Assembly (NCBI RefSeq): GCF_009758015.1
Contig: NZ_WSEL01000007.1
Span: 1 to 64,000, forward strand
DNA length: 64,000 nt
Direction: 5' to 3'
DNA from: Ramlibacter pinisoli
GTDB lineage: Bacteria; Pseudomonadota; Gammaproteobacteria; Burkholderiales; Burkholderiaceae_C
The position numbers were made by a program, and so were the translations under genes. Shown here one piece after another: positions 35,822 through 45,763 of this stretch (its first letter is position 1; each line of letters starts with the position of its first letter). Below the pieces are notes generated by a model. The model did not search any database. It had not been told where the DNA came from and saw nothing but the letters and a program-made list of their open reading frames with translations.

Positions 35822-36532
35822 ATGACCGACCTGTCCGCCTTCCCCATCACCCGCAAGTGGCCGGCCCGCCACCCCGAGCGCCTGCAGCTGTACTCGCTGC
35901 CCACCCCGAACGGCGTCAAGGTCTCGATCCTGCTGGAGGAGACCGGCCTGCCTTACGAGGTGCACCGGGTCGATTTCCAGGCCCACGACCAGCTGTCGTC
36001 CGAGTTCCTGTCGCTCAACCCGAACAACAAGATCCCGGCCATCCTGGATCCGGACGGCCCCGGCGGCCGGCCGCTGGCCCTGTTCGAGTCGGGCGCCATC
36101 CTGCTGTACCTGGCCGAGAAGACCGGCCGCTTCCTGCCCGCCGATCCGGCCGCCCGCTGGCAGGCCGTCCAGTGGCTGATGTTCCAGATGGGGGGCGTCG
36201 GGCCCATGTTCGGCCAGGTCGGCTTCTTCCACAAGTTCGCCGGCAAGGACTACGAGGACAAGCGGCCGCGCGACCGCTACGCCGCCGAAGCGAAGCGGCT
36301 GCTGGGCGTGCTGGAGGGCCAGCTGGGCCGGCACGCCTGGATCGCCGGCGACGAGTACACGGTGGCCGACATCGCCACCTTCCCCTGGGTACGCAACCTG
36401 GTCGGCTTCTACGGCGCCGCCGACCTGGTGGGCTTCGCCGACTTCCCGCAGGTGCAGCGCGCGCTCGACGCCTTCCTGGCCCGCCCGGCCGTGCAGCGCG
36501 GGCTGGCGATCCCGCCGGCACCGGCCAGGTGA
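35822..36532 (+). CDS. Glutathione S-transferase, YfcG/YghU-like
   Basis: The 236-residue protein has an N-terminal thioredoxin-like domain (LQLYSLPTPNGVKVSILLEETGLPYE, with NPNNKIPAI and the ESGAILLYLAEKTG glutathione-binding turn). The C-terminal helical domain contains AGDEYTVADIATFPWVRNL. The TPNG at the active site is as in YfcG/YghU-type enzymes, which act as disulfide reductases. It lies 65 bp before gshB. The start at 35822 is chosen by homology; the frame is open for 280 bp upstream. Confidence 0.88.
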   Translation: MTDLSAFPITRKWPARHPERLQLYSLPTPNGVKVSILLEETGLPYEVHRVDFQAHDQLSSEFLSLNPNNKIPAILDPDGPGGRPLALFESGAILLYLAEKTGRFLPADPAARWQAVQWLMFQMGGVGPMFGQVGFFHKFAGKDYEDKRPRDRYAAEAKRLLGVLEGQLGRHAWIAGDEYTVADIATFPWVRNLVGFYGAADLVGFADFPQVQRALDAFLARPAVQRGLAIPPAPAR

Positions 36533-36596
36533 GGCCGGCGCAGTCCCGCTCTTTTGTGCCACAGTGGCCCCGTTCCGCCCTACCTTTTCGCATGCG

Positions 36597-37547
36597 ATGA
36601 ACCTGCTCTTCGTGGCCGACCCGCTCGAGGTGTTCAAGATCTACAAGGACACCACCTTCTCGATGATGCGCGAGGCGCAGCGGCGCGGCCACCGCATCGC
36701 CGCCTGCGAACCGCGCCACCTGTCCTGGCGCTCGGGCGGGGTGGTGCAGGCCAGCGTGCGCGAGATCCGCCTGACCGGCGCGCCCGATGCCTGGTTCGAG
36801 CAGAGCGAGTCGGAGCTGGTGCGGCCGCTCAAGGAGTTCGACGCGGTGGTGATGCGCAAGGACCCGCCGTTCGACCCGGAGTACTTCTACGCCACCCACC
36901 TGCTGGAGCAGGCCGAGCGCGAGGGCGCCCGCGTGTTCAACAAGCCGGCGGCGCTGCGCGACCATCCCGAGAAGCTGGCCATCATGGAGTTCCCGCAGTT
37001 CCTCAGCCCGACGCTGGTGACGCGCGACCCGGCCGAGGTGCGCAGCTTCCACGCCGAACACCAGGACATCATCCTCAAGCCGCTCGACGGCATGGGCGGC
37101 ACCGGCATCTTCCGGGTCCGTGCCGACGGCCTCAACCTCGGCGCCATCGTCGAAACCCTCAATGCCCAGGGCGCGACCACGCTGATGGTGCAGCGCTTCG
37201 TGCCGGCCATCGCGCAGGGCGACAAGCGGGTGCTGGTGATCGGCGGCAAGCCGGTGCCCTACAGCCTGGCGCGCATCCCGCAGGGCAGCGAGGTGCGCGG
37301 CAACCTGGCGGCCGGCGGCAAGGGCGTGGCCCAGCCGCTGTCGGCGCGCGACCTCGAGATCGCCCAGGCGCTGGGGCCGACGCTGGCCGCGCGCGGGCTG
37401 CTGCTGGTGGGGCTGGACGTCATCGGCGACGTGCTGACCGAGATCAACGTCACCAGCCCGACCTGCTTCCAGGAAATCACCGAGCAGACCGGCTTCGACG
37501 TGCCGGCGATGTTCGTCGACGCACTCGAGGCCGCGCTGGCGGGCTGA
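36597..37547 (+). CDS. gshB: Glutathione synthetase
   Basis: The 316-residue ATP-grasp enzyme joins gamma-glutamylcysteine and glycine. Typical parts are NLLFVADPLEVFKIYKDTTF, VVMRKDPPFDPEY, IILKPLDGMGGTGIFRV (ATP-grasp loop) and DVIGDVLTEINVTSPTCFQEI. The ATG at 36597 matches the conserved N-terminus; an in-frame ATG 33 bp upstream (36564) would add 11 unrelated residues. It completes the glutathione pathway begun by gshA at 31276. Confidence 0.94.
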   Translation: MNLLFVADPLEVFKIYKDTTFSMMREAQRRGHRIAACEPRHLSWRSGGVVQASVREIRLTGAPDAWFEQSESELVRPLKEFDAVVMRKDPPFDPEYFYATHLLEQAEREGARVFNKPAALRDHPEKLAIMEFPQFLSPTLVTRDPAEVRSFHAEHQDIILKPLDGMGGTGIFRVRADGLNLGAIVETLNAQGATTLMVQRFVPAIAQGDKRVLVIGGKPVPYSLARIPQGSEVRGNLAAGGKGVAQPLSARDLEIAQALGPTLAARGLLLVGLDVIGDVLTEINVTSPTCFQEITEQTGFDVPAMFVDALEAALAG

Positions 37548-37561
37548 CAAGGAGAGATCGC

Positions 37562-38452
37562 ATGCGACAGATCGGACTGGTCGGGTTGGGCGCCATGGGC
37601 CTGGGCATGGCGCAGTCGCTGCGCCGCGCCGGGCACCACGTGCACGTGTACGACCTGCGCGCCGAGGCCTGCCGGGCCTTCGCGGCCGACGGCGGGACGG
37701 CCTGCGCCAGCCCGGCGCAGGTCGCGGCCGGCTGCGACGTGCTGGTCAGCGTGGTGGTGAACGCGGCCCAGACCGAGCAGGTGCTGTTCGGTCCCGACGG
37801 CGCCGCGGCGGCGCTCAAGCCCGGCAGCCTGGTCGCGATGTGCTCGACCGTGCCGCCCGAGTGGTCGGCCGCGCTGGAAGGCCGGCTGGCCGAGCGCGGC
37901 CTGCTGTACCTCGACGCCCCGATCTCGGGCGGCGCCGCCAAGGCGGCGACCGGCCAGATGACCATGATGACGGCCGGCCGGCCCGAGGCCTACGACAAGG
38001 CCGGCGGCGTGCTGGAGGCGATGGCGGCCAAGGTCTACCGGCTGGGCGAGCGGGCCGGCAACGGCAGCAAGGTCAAGATCATCAACCAGCTGCTGGCCGG
38101 CGTGCACATCGCGGCCGCCGCCGAGGCGATGGCGCTGGGGCTGCGCGAAGGGGTGGACGCCGCCGCCCTGTACGAGGTCATCACGCACAGCGCCGGCAAC
38201 AGCTGGATGTTCGAGAACCGCATGAACCACGTGCTGGCCGGCGACTACACGCCGCTGTCGGCGGTCGACATCTTCGTCAAGGACCTCGGGCTGGTGCTGG
38301 ACACCGCGCGCGCCAGCAAGTTTCCGCTGCCGCTGTCGGCGACGGCGCACCAGATGTTCCTGCAGGCCTCGGCGGCCGGCCACGGGCGCGAGGACGACAG
38401 CGCGGTGATCAAGATCTTCCCGGGCATCGAGCTGCCCGCCGGCAAGTCCTAG
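37562..38452 (+). CDS. ltnD: L-threonate dehydrogenase / 2-hydroxy-3-oxopropionate reductase family
   Basis: The 296-residue beta-hydroxyacid dehydrogenase has the NAD(P) fold IGLVGLGAMGLGMAQSLRRAG. The substrate motif DAPISGGAAKAATGQMT follows, then the catalytic lysine in GSKVKIINQLLAGVH and KDLGLVLDTA. The last two blocks resemble L-threonate dehydrogenase (LtnD) more than tartronate semialdehyde reductase. None of the other threonate genes (ltnABCE) is adjacent, so the substrate is uncertain. Start ATG 37562 with AAGGAG, 14 bp after gshB. Confidence 0.78.
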   Translation: MRQIGLVGLGAMGLGMAQSLRRAGHHVHVYDLRAEACRAFAADGGTACASPAQVAAGCDVLVSVVVNAAQTEQVLFGPDGAAAALKPGSLVAMCSTVPPEWSAALEGRLAERGLLYLDAPISGGAAKAATGQMTMMTAGRPEAYDKAGGVLEAMAAKVYRLGERAGNGSKVKIINQLLAGVHIAAAAEAMALGLREGVDAAALYEVITHSAGNSWMFENRMNHVLAGDYTPLSAVDIFVKDLGLVLDTARASKFPLPLSATAHQMFLQASAAGHGREDDSAVIKIFPGIELPAGKS

Positions 38453-38458
38453 CGGCGC

Positions 38459-39250
38459 TCAGACCGAGCGCCGCGCCTGGGCCGGCAGGTCGGCGCCGGC
38501 GCCGTCGACGAACACCCGCAGCTCGCCCGGCTGCATCTGCACCCACTCTTCGTTCACCGTCAGCGGCGAAGTGACCACCACCGCCACCCGGTCGTCGGGC
38601 GAGGTGTTGCGCGAGAAGTCGACCGACAGGTCCTCGTCCTTCAGCTGCGCGTGCGCGAACGGATGGCGCCGCTCGACGTGGAACAGGTTGGTGGCGCAGT
38701 GCGCCCACAGCGCGTCGCCGTTGGACAGCAGGAAGTTGAACGGGCCGTGGCGGGCGATGCGCGGCGCCAGCTCGCCCAGCGTGAGCGTCAGCTCGGCGAC
38801 GCTGGGCACGCCGGCGTGCGACTTCCACAGCTCCTGCATGATCCAGCAGAAGGCGCGCTCGCTGTCGGTGCTGCCGACCGGGCGGAAGTTGGCGTGCAGC
38901 CGCGGCTCGAAGTCCTTCAGGTCGCCGTTGTGGGCGAACACCCAGTAGCGGCCCCACAGCTCGCGCACGAACGGGTGGCAGTTCTCCAGCGCCACCTCGC
39001 CCTGGGTGGCCTTGCGGATGTGGGCGACGACGTTGCGGCTGCGGATGGGGTAGCGCTGGATCAGCTGGGCCACCGGCGACTGCGAGGCCGGCTGGTGGTC
39101 GACGAAGTGGCGCAGCCCGCGCCCCTCGAAGAAGGCGATGCCCCAGCCGTCGGCGTGGTGGTCGGTGCGGCCGCCGCGCTGGGCGAAGCCGGTGAAGCTG
39201 AACGTGACGTCGGTCGGCGTGTTGCAGTTCATCCCGAGCAGCTGGCACAT
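38459..39250 (-). CDS. Class II glutamine amidotransferase (YafJ family)
   Basis: The 263-residue protein starts MCQLLGMNCNTP with the N-terminal catalytic Cys2. It has the Ntn-hydrolase glutamine-binding pieces HHADGWGIAFFEG, HIRKATQGEV and FAHNGDL. There is no synthase domain, so it is a stand-alone glutaminase of the YafJ type with unknown acceptor. Its ATG is 4 bp after the exporter stop; either the two are co-transcribed or it starts from a GAGAAT box inside the exporter's 3' end. Confidence 0.88.
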   Translation of the reverse strand: MCQLLGMNCNTPTDVTFSFTGFAQRGGRTDHHADGWGIAFFEGRGLRHFVDHQPASQSPVAQLIQRYPIRSRNVVAHIRKATQGEVALENCHPFVRELWGRYWVFAHNGDLKDFEPRLHANFRPVGSTDSERAFCWIMQELWKSHAGVPSVAELTLTLGELAPRIARHGPFNFLLSNGDALWAHCATNLFHVERRHPFAHAQLKDEDLSVDFSRNTSPDDRVAVVVTSPLTVNEEWVQMQPGELRVFVDGAGADLPAQARRSV

Positions 39251-39254
39251 GCGG

Positions 39255-40727
39255 TCATTCTCCGCCAGCGGGCCCGCTGCGTGGCGGGTCGCGCAGCTGC
39301 CAGGCGGCCAGGATCGCCAGCCCGCACACGGCCGCCAGCAGCAGGAACGATTCGTCGAACGCGGCCAGCCGCGCCGGGCTGGTCTGCGGGTTGGCCAGCG
39401 AGTCGCCGTGGGCCCCGATGCGCCACTCGAGCACGATGGCGCACAGGCTCACGCCGGCCGCGCCGCCGACCATGCGCAGGAAGTTGATCGTGCTGGCGCC
39501 CTGCGGGATCAGGTCCTTGTGCAGCGGTCGCATCGCGCCCAGGTTGAGCGAGGGCAGGATGAAGCCCAGCCCGATGCGGCCCAGGACGGCGAAGGTCACC
39601 AGCAGCACCAGCGGGGCGGTCGCGTCCACCGTGACCATCAGCCCGAACGAGGCCGTCAGCAGCACCAGCCCGATGGTCACCAGGATGCGGGTGGGCACCC
39701 GGTGGGTGAGGCGGCCGACGCCGCCGATGGTGAATGCCAGCACGATGCCGGCCGGCAGCAGGATGGTGCCCACGTGCGAGGCCGGCAGGTGCAGCGCCAG
39801 TTGCATGTAGACCGGCAGCAGGTAGGTCGAGCCGAACAGGGCGGTGCCGTAGATGAAGGCGACGATGCTGCCCATGGCGAAGGTGCGGTAGCCGAACAGC
39901 GCCAGGTTCATCAGTGGCGCGCGCCCGCTGGCGGCGGCGCGGCGCTGCCAGCCGACGAAGCCCACCAGCGCGGCCGCGGACAGGGCCAGCAGCGCGATGG
40001 CGCGGCCGTGGGCCTGGCCGTGCAGCTCCACCAGGCCGTTCAGCAGCGACAGGGTGCCGATCGTGGCCAGCACCAGCCCGCGCCAGTCCAGGCCGGCGCC
40101 GCGCGAGGCCTCGGCGCCGCCGGGTGCGCTGGTCGGCACGTAGCGGTACGCCAGCACCAGCGAGGCCAGGCAGAACGGCACCACCATGAAGAAGATCGAG
40201 CGCCAGCCGAACAGATCGACCAGCACGCCGCCGATGCTGGGCCCCAGGGCCGGCGCCAGCACCACGCCCATGCCGAACAGGCCGGACGCCCGGCCCTGTT
40301 CGTGCGGCTCGAACGCGCGCAGCATGATGATGGCGGGGATGGGCTGCACCACGCCGGCGGCCAGCCCTTCGGCAACCCGGGCCAGCAGCACGATCGGGAA
40401 ATGCGCCGCCAGCCCGCCGGCCATGCCGCCGGCCAGCAGCACGAGCATGGTGCCGACGTAGGTGGCGCGGTAGCCGAAGCGGCCCAGCAGCCAGGGCGTG
40501 GTCAGCATCGAGACCGTCATCGCCACCATGAAGCCGGAGCTGACCCACTGGGCGCGGTCCTGGCCGAGCAGGAAGTGCCGGCTCATGTCGGGGATGGCGA
40601 CGTTGACAATGGTCGACGACATCACCGAGGCCATGGTGCCGACCATGACCGACAGCAGCAGGAGCCAGCGGTAGCGCGGCCCGTAGCGGGCGCTGAGCTC
40701 GGCGAGGTTCGAGCCCCGGCCGCTCAC
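39255..40727 (-). CDS. DHA2-family MFS multidrug exporter (EmrB/QacA-like)
   Basis: From GTG 40727 the protein has 490 residues and about 14 transmembrane helices. It has the DHA2 signature pieces VMSSTIVNVAIPDMS in TM1, WVSSGFMVAMTVSMLTTPWL, the loop RFGYRATYVGT and the antiporter motif GPSIGGVLVDLFGWR. It exports drugs or metabolites with proton exchange. The GTG overlaps the stop of the small CWC protein by 4 bases (40724-40727), so the two are coupled. No EmrA-type adaptor is adjacent. Confidence 0.87.
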   Translation of the reverse strand: MSGRGSNLAELSARYGPRYRWLLLLSVMVGTMASVMSSTIVNVAIPDMSRHFLLGQDRAQWVSSGFMVAMTVSMLTTPWLLGRFGYRATYVGTMLVLLAGGMAGGLAAHFPIVLLARVAEGLAAGVVQPIPAIIMLRAFEPHEQGRASGLFGMGVVLAPALGPSIGGVLVDLFGWRSIFFMVVPFCLASLVLAYRYVPTSAPGGAEASRGAGLDWRGLVLATIGTLSLLNGLVELHGQAHGRAIALLALSAAALVGFVGWQRRAAASGRAPLMNLALFGYRTFAMGSIVAFIYGTALFGSTYLLPVYMQLALHLPASHVGTILLPAGIVLAFTIGGVGRLTHRVPTRILVTIGLVLLTASFGLMVTVDATAPLVLLVTFAVLGRIGLGFILPSLNLGAMRPLHKDLIPQGASTINFLRMVGGAAGVSLCAIVLEWRIGAHGDSLANPQTSPARLAAFDESFLLLAAVCGLAILAAWQLRDPPRSGPAGGE

Positions 40728-40948
40728 GGCACAGTCGGCGCGGCGCAGGCGGCGCAGATGCAGGCCCGGCCGCGGTCGGCGGCGGGGATGCGGTCGAGCA
40801 GGTCGGGCGGGAAGCTCGCGCCCGTGCACCAGCAGGGCGGCTGGACCTGGCCGGTCAGCCGTTGCAGTTCCATCGCGCAGCCATTTCGGCCCGCGCACAG
40901 GGGGCAGCGGCCAGCGTCGGGCGCCGGCGAATCGGTATCCGGGGGCAT
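40724..40948 (-). CDS. Cysteine-rich CWC family protein
   Basis: A 74-residue protein with eight cysteines: C15, C18, C24, C39, C41 (the CWC), C63, C65 and C68. The pattern CPLC...C...CWC...CICAAC suggests a metal- or cluster-binding knuckle. No function is established for the family. Translation is coupled to the following exporter by a GTGA overlap. A TAGACT box ends 7 nt before the ATG, and no Shine-Dalgarno is seen, so this is probably the first gene of a CWC-exporter-amidotransferase transcript. Confidence 0.82.
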   Translation of the reverse strand: MPPDTDSPAPDAGRCPLCAGRNGCAMELQRLTGQVQPPCWCTGASFPPDLLDRIPAADRGRACICAACAAPTVP

Positions 40949-40955
40949 GCGAAGC

Positions 40956-40961
40956 AGTCTA
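40956..40961 (-). promoter_or_regulatory. -10 box positioned for leaderless CWC-exporter transcript
   Basis: On the minus strand TAGACT is followed by 7 nt and ATG (40948). No Shine-Dalgarno sequence. Confidence 0.5.
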
Positions 40962-40992
40962 CCGCCGTGCCGCCGCACGGTGGCCGGTGCCG

Positions 40993-43314
40993 TCAGGCAG
41001 CCAGCGGTTGCGGTTGCGGCTTCGACAGCGCGTCGATCGCGTGCTGGACCACCGCGTGGGCCTCGATCGGGCGCAGCAGCCGGCCGGCCACCAGCCGCTG
41101 CAGGCTGCGGCGCGTCATCGAATGCGGCTGGCCGCCCTCGCCGACGAACATGAACAGGGTGCGCCGGGTGCCGGTCCACACCAGGCGGGCCCGCCGCCAT
41201 TGTTGGCGCGCGTGCAGGTCGACCCAGGTGCCTTCGGCCAGCTGCTCGATCACCGCCTCGGCCTCGGCCGCGGACAGCAGGTGGCCGGCCGCCGGCGCGG
41301 CGTCGGGCACCGGGGGCTCGTCGACCAGCACGGTGTCGCCGAAGCCGCAGGCCTGCGACTCGCCCGGGGCCAGCCAGAGCGCCGGCGCCTCCTGCGGCTT
41401 GCGCGCCGCCGCCGGCTGCAGCTGGGCCTCGTCGGCGACGGCCGCCGTCGGTGCCTCGAAGGCCTGCTGGCGGTGGCGCGCGCGCAGCTTGAGCACCGGC
41501 CGATGCAGCTGTTCGAGCGCGGCAAAGAAGCTCTGGGTGTCTTCCGGCGGCTGGCCGAGCAGGGCCATGCCTTCGCGCAGCTTGCCCAGTACGCGCGGGA
41601 TGGCCACGAAGGCACGGGCCGGGTCGCGCAGCGCGGTCTCGCGCTTGACGCTCCACAGCAGGTCGCTGACCACGCCCAGGTAGCCTCCGGGGTCGACGCC
41701 GCCGGCGCCCTGCAGGCGTGCCTGCGCCACCACCAGCGCCCATTGCGTGAACAGGAAGTCCTGCACCAGCGCCGGCGCGCCGGCGAGGTCGCTGCGCTGG
41801 CTCAGGTCCCAGGCGATGCGCTCGGCTTCCTGCTGGCGCACCTCGGCCTGCCGCACCGCCTCCAGCATGCGCTGGCGCGCCGCCTCGTCGTCGCGGTCCT
41901 GCCGGCTCCAGCCGTCCTCCAGCGTGGCCAGGGCGGCCGCGAACGGCTGCGGATCCTGCAGCGGCTCGAGCCGGATCAGGGCATTGAAGCCGTCACGCAC
42001 CGGGCCGAAGAACTGCTGGAACGGCTCGGCGAATTCGTCGTTGAAGCGGAAGCTGCGCTCGGCCACCCGCTCCAGCAGGCGGCGGGCCGGATGGGCGGCG
42101 TCGCCGAAGAACTGCGGAGAGTGCAGGGCCAGGCGCGCCAGCGCCGGCTCGAGCGCGACGATGGCCTCGCGCACCGGCGCCAGCAGGCGCGGGTCCTGCG
42201 CCACCTCGTCGAGCAGCTGCCGCACCACCTCCAGGCCGACCGCCTGGCCGACCTGGCGGGCCTGCTGCTTCAGGCGCGTGCGCACCAGCGAGCGCTGGCG
42301 TGGGGCACCGTACTCGCCCCATTGGGCGTCGTCCAGCGGCAGCCGGGTGCCGACCGCGCGCGCCGGCCGCTCCACCGGCGGCAGGTGGGCGTGGCGGGCC
42401 GCGGCGCCGGCGTCGTAGCGGTCCTCCTCGGGGCCCGACTCCAGCGAGGCCAGCTCGGCGTCGACCCGGGCATACCAGCCGGCATCGAGCGGTTGCTGCA
42501 GCGGCAGCTGGCCCGACGACAGGGCCTGGCCGCCGAGGAAATCGCGCAGCAGCGGCCCGCGCAGGGCCTGCAGCGCCGTCCCGACCCAGGCGCCGAAGCC
42601 GGTGGCCGGACGCGCCGCCGCCAGCGCCGCCGCACGCGACGGCGTCTCCAGCGGCGCGGCGCGCGAGGCGCGGGCCAGCGGGGCGGCGGCGGTCAGCAGC
42701 CGGTAGCCGGCGGTGGTGACGCCGGCCTGCTGCAGCAGCTTGCTGGCCGCCTGATAGATGCGCACCAGGTCGTGCGCCACCGGCTCGGCCATGTGGCGCA
42801 TCCACAGCGCCGGCCAGCCCGGCTGCTCCGGGGCCGGGTCGGCCAGCACCGCGCGCAGGGTGGTCGTGAACACCTCGACGCGCAGCGGGTTGTGTTCGGG
42901 CTGGATGCCGTCCAGGCCGAGCGCCGCGCTCATCAGGCCGTCGAGTTCGGCGCGCGCGCCGTCGACCGGCCCGGACACGGCCTGTGCCAGGCGGGCCGAT
43001 TCGATCGACTGCATCAGTTCGGCGTCGTCGACCAGCGTCAGCGAGGACGGCCGCATGCCGCCGCCGCTGCCCGCGGCCGGCGCCGGATGCTCGAGCGCGG
43101 CCCGCAGCTGGCGCGGGAAGCGGTCGAGCAGGGCGGCCCGGCGGCCGGCCAGCGCCCGGGCGGCTGCCTGGTGGTCACGCCAGTTGGCGCCGGCGCGGCG
43201 CGCCGCCTCCGCTTCCAGGGCGGCCACCGCCTCGTCGATCGCCCGTTCCATCAGCCGCGGGGCGCGGGCAACGGCTTCGTTCAGGCAGGGGCGGACGAGG
43301 TTGGGAACCGGCAT
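40993..43314 (-). CDS. DUF1631 domain-containing protein
   Basis: A large (773-residue) predicted cytoplasmic, mainly helical protein without membrane segments. It starts MPVPNLVRPCLNEAVARAPRLMERA and has the block GGMRPSSLTLVDDAELMQSIESARLA, which places it in DUF1631. The C-terminal ~120 residues (VDLHARQQWRRARLVWTGTRRTLFMFVGE) look like a small beta-barrel, possibly PilZ-like. Function unknown. TAAACT (43324-43329, minus strand) lies 9 nt before the ATG, again with no Shine-Dalgarno. Confidence 0.8.
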   Translation of the reverse strand: MPVPNLVRPCLNEAVARAPRLMERAIDEAVAALEAEAARRAGANWRDHQAAARALAGRRAALLDRFPRQLRAALEHPAPAAGSGGGMRPSSLTLVDDAELMQSIESARLAQAVSGPVDGARAELDGLMSAALGLDGIQPEHNPLRVEVFTTTLRAVLADPAPEQPGWPALWMRHMAEPVAHDLVRIYQAASKLLQQAGVTTAGYRLLTAAAPLARASRAAPLETPSRAAALAAARPATGFGAWVGTALQALRGPLLRDFLGGQALSSGQLPLQQPLDAGWYARVDAELASLESGPEEDRYDAGAAARHAHLPPVERPARAVGTRLPLDDAQWGEYGAPRQRSLVRTRLKQQARQVGQAVGLEVVRQLLDEVAQDPRLLAPVREAIVALEPALARLALHSPQFFGDAAHPARRLLERVAERSFRFNDEFAEPFQQFFGPVRDGFNALIRLEPLQDPQPFAAALATLEDGWSRQDRDDEAARQRMLEAVRQAEVRQQEAERIAWDLSQRSDLAGAPALVQDFLFTQWALVVAQARLQGAGGVDPGGYLGVVSDLLWSVKRETALRDPARAFVAIPRVLGKLREGMALLGQPPEDTQSFFAALEQLHRPVLKLRARHRQQAFEAPTAAVADEAQLQPAAARKPQEAPALWLAPGESQACGFGDTVLVDEPPVPDAAPAAGHLLSAAEAEAVIEQLAEGTWVDLHARQQWRRARLVWTGTRRTLFMFVGEGGQPHSMTRRSLQRLVAGRLLRPIEAHAVVQHAIDALSKPQPQPLAA

Positions 43315-43396
43315 GGCCGGACCAGTTTAAAGCTCATCCGTGGGGATGAATTGGCCGGTGCGGCGCGGCGACACCACACGGATTCAAATAGTCACA

Positions 43397-43415
43397 AAGG
43401 TTACCTTTAAACCTT
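43397..43415 (-). terminator. Weak hairpin after glcB
   Basis: AAGGTT and AACCTT, 7-nt loop, starting 6 bp after the glcB stop in an AT-rich island unusual for this DNA. On the minus strand it is followed by TTGTGACTATTTG, an interrupted T-run. Confidence 0.4.
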
Positions 43416-43420
43416 GTTTC

Positions 43421-45619
43421 TTATGCCGCGGCTGCCGCCTTCACCCGCAGGCGCCAGGCGTGCAGCAGCGGCTCGGTGTAGCCGGACGGCTGCTCCTTGC
43501 CCTGGAACACCAGGTCCTGGGCGGCGCGGAAGGCCGACGACGTGTCCCAGTTGCCGGCCATCGGCCGGTAGGCCGGGTCGCCCGCGTTCTGCTGGTCGAC
43601 CACCGCCGCCATGCGGCGGAAGGTCTCGCGCACCTGCTCCTCGGTGACCACGCCGTGCTGCAGCCAGTTGGCGATGTGCTGGCTGGAAATGCGCAGGGTG
43701 GCGCGGTCCTCCATCAGGCCCACGTTGTGGATGTCGGGCACCTTGGAGCAGCCCACGCCCTGGTCGATCCAGCGCACCACGTAGCCCAGGATGCCCTGCA
43801 CGTTGTTGTCCAGTTCCTGCTGGCGCTCCTGCGCCGACCAGTTGGCCTGCGCCGCCACCGGCACCTGCAGCAGGCCGGCCAGCAGCGTGTCGCGCTCGGC
43901 GTCGGCGTCGATCGCCTCGAGCTCCTGCTGCACGGCGGCGACATCGACCTGGTGGTAGTGCAGCGCGTGCAGTGTGGCCGCGGTGGGCGAGGGCACCCAG
44001 GCGGTGTTGGCGCCGGCGCGCGGGTGGGCGATCTTCTGCTCCAGCATCGCGGCCATCAGGTCGGGCATGGCCCACATGCCCTTGCCGATCTGGGCCCGCC
44101 CGCGCAGCCCGCAGGCCAGGCCGACCAGCACGTTGTTGCGCTCGTAGGCCTGGATCCAGGGCGTGGTCTTCATTTCGCCCTTGCGGATCATGGGACCGGC
44201 CAGCATCGCGGTGTGCATCTCGTCGCCGGTGCGATCGAGGAAGCCGGTGTTGATGAAGGCCACCCGCGCCGGCGCGGCCGCGATGCAGGCCTGCAGGTTG
44301 ACGCTGGTGCGGCGCTCCTCGTCCATGATGCCCAGCTTGACCGTGTTGGCCGCCAGCCCGAGCACCTGCTCGACGCGGGTGAACAGCTCGTCGGCGAAGG
44401 CCACCTCGGCCGGACCGTGCATCTTGGGCTTGACGATGTAGACCGAGCCCGTGCGCGAGTTGCGGATCCCGTTGGCGCCGTGGCCCTTCAGGTCGTGGAT
44501 GGCGATCATGGTGGTCACCATGGCGTCCAGGATGCCCTCCGGGATCTCCTTGCCGCCGTCCCACAGGATGGCCGGGTTGTTCATCAGGTGGCCGACGTTG
44601 CGCACGAACAGCAGCGAACGGCCATGCAGCCGGACCTCGCCGCCGGCCGGCGCCGTGTACACCCGGTCGGGGTTGAGGCCGCGGGTGAAGCTGCGTCCGC
44701 CCTTGCTCACCTGCTCGGTCAGCGTGCCCTTCAGGATGCCCAGCCAGTTGGCGTACGCCAGCACCTTGTCCTGGGCGTCGACTACGGCCACCGAGTCCTC
44801 GAGGTCGAGGATGGTCGACAGCGCCGCCTCCAGCACCACGTCGGCGACGCCGGCCGCGTCGGTGCGGCCGATCGGGCTGCTGCGGTCGATGACCACGTCG
44901 AGGTGGATGCCGTGGTTGACCAGCAGCACCGACGCCGGGTTGGCGGCCTCGCCGCGGTAGCCGACGAACTGCGCCGGGTTGCGCAGGCCGCTGCTGGCGC
45001 CCCCGCGCAGCGCCACCAGCAGCCGGCCGGCCTGGACGCTGTAGCCGGTGGCGTCCCGGTGCGAGCCGCTGGCCAGCGGCACGGCCTGGTCGAGCACCTC
45101 GCGGGCGCGGGCGATCACCTTGGCGCCGCGCACCTCGTTGTAGCCGGGGCCCTTGTCGGCGCCGCCGGTCTCGGGGATGGCGTCGGTGCCGTACAGCGCG
45201 TCGTACAGCGAGCCCCAGCGCGCATTGGCGGCGTTGAGGGCATAGCGCGCATTCAGGATGGGCACCACCAGCTGCGGGCCGGCCTGCAGGGCGAGTTCGG
45301 CGTCGACCCGGGTGGTGGTGGCGCGGGCACCGCGGGGATGGGGCGCCAGGTAGCCGATCTGTTCGAGGAAGCCGCGGTAGGCGGCCATGTCGCGGATCGG
45401 CCCGGGGTGGGCGCGGTGCCAGCGGTCCATCTCGGCCTGCAGGCGATCCCGCTCGGCCAGCAGCGCGGCATTCTTGGGCGCCAGGTCGTGGACGACGGCA
45501 TCGAAGCCCTTCCAGAACGTGGCGCTGTCCACGCCGGTGCCCGGCAAGGCCTGGTCTTCGATGAAGCGATACAGCTCGGTGGCGACTTCGAGGCGGTGGA
45601 CGGTGGTGCGGGCGGTCAT
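43421..45619 (-). CDS. glcB: Malate synthase G
   Basis: The 732-residue protein condenses glyoxylate with acetyl-CoA to malate in the glyoxylate bypass. Recognised parts: [48 protein letters not shown] (split over the active site), [28 protein letters not shown] and [18 protein letters not shown]. The frame stays open over 1.6 kb upstream, but the family begins at [19 protein letters not shown] and AGGAG precedes ATG 45619. A LysR-type gene is divergent 276 bp away and probably controls it. Confidence 0.95.
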   Translation of the reverse strand: MTARTTVHRLEVATELYRFIEDQALPGTGVDSATFWKGFDAVVHDLAPKNAALLAERDRLQAEMDRWHRAHPGPIRDMAAYRGFLEQIGYLAPHPRGARATTTRVDAELALQAGPQLVVPILNARYALNAANARWGSLYDALYGTDAIPETGGADKGPGYNEVRGAKVIARAREVLDQAVPLASGSHRDATGYSVQAGRLLVALRGGASSGLRNPAQFVGYRGEAANPASVLLVNHGIHLDVVIDRSSPIGRTDAAGVADVVLEAALSTILDLEDSVAVVDAQDKVLAYANWLGILKGTLTEQVSKGGRSFTRGLNPDRVYTAPAGGEVRLHGRSLLFVRNVGHLMNNPAILWDGGKEIPEGILDAMVTTMIAIHDLKGHGANGIRNSRTGSVYIVKPKMHGPAEVAFADELFTRVEQVLGLAANTVKLGIMDEERRTSVNLQACIAAAPARVAFINTGFLDRTGDEMHTAMLAGPMIRKGEMKTTPWIQAYERNNVLVGLACGLRGRAQIGKGMWAMPDLMAAMLEQKIAHPRAGANTAWVPSPTAATLHALHYHQVDVAAVQQELEAIDADAERDTLLAGLLQVPVAAQANWSAQERQQELDNNVQGILGYVVRWIDQGVGCSKVPDIHNVGLMEDRATLRISSQHIANWLQHGVVTEEQVRETFRRMAAVVDQQNAGDPAYRPMAGNWDTSSAFRAAQDLVFQGKEQPSGYTEPLLHAWRLRVKAAAAA

Positions 45620-45731
45620 GCAGGGCTCCTGGAACAACGGAAAGCAGGCGGCGTGCCGCGGCACGTCGCTGCGGACAGGCCGGAACTGTATTCCGACCTT
45701 GAGCTTCTGTTTAGGCGACGGAAAGTGATTT

Positions 45732-45763
45732 GATTCGGGATCGAAATCGATGGAATCCGGATC
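45732..45763 (-). promoter_or_regulatory. Two-turn direct repeat in the glcB control region
   Basis: Read on the minus strand, GATCCGGATTC, ten bases, then GATCCCGAATC: two 11-bp half-identical direct repeats with a 21-bp period (two helical turns) in an AT-richer patch 113-144 bp upstream of the glcB ATG. This spacing is what a DNA-binding dimer or tandem dimers would use. The remaining part of the 276-bp gap shows no other clear element except a CATAAT box for the LysR gene. Confidence 0.4.
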
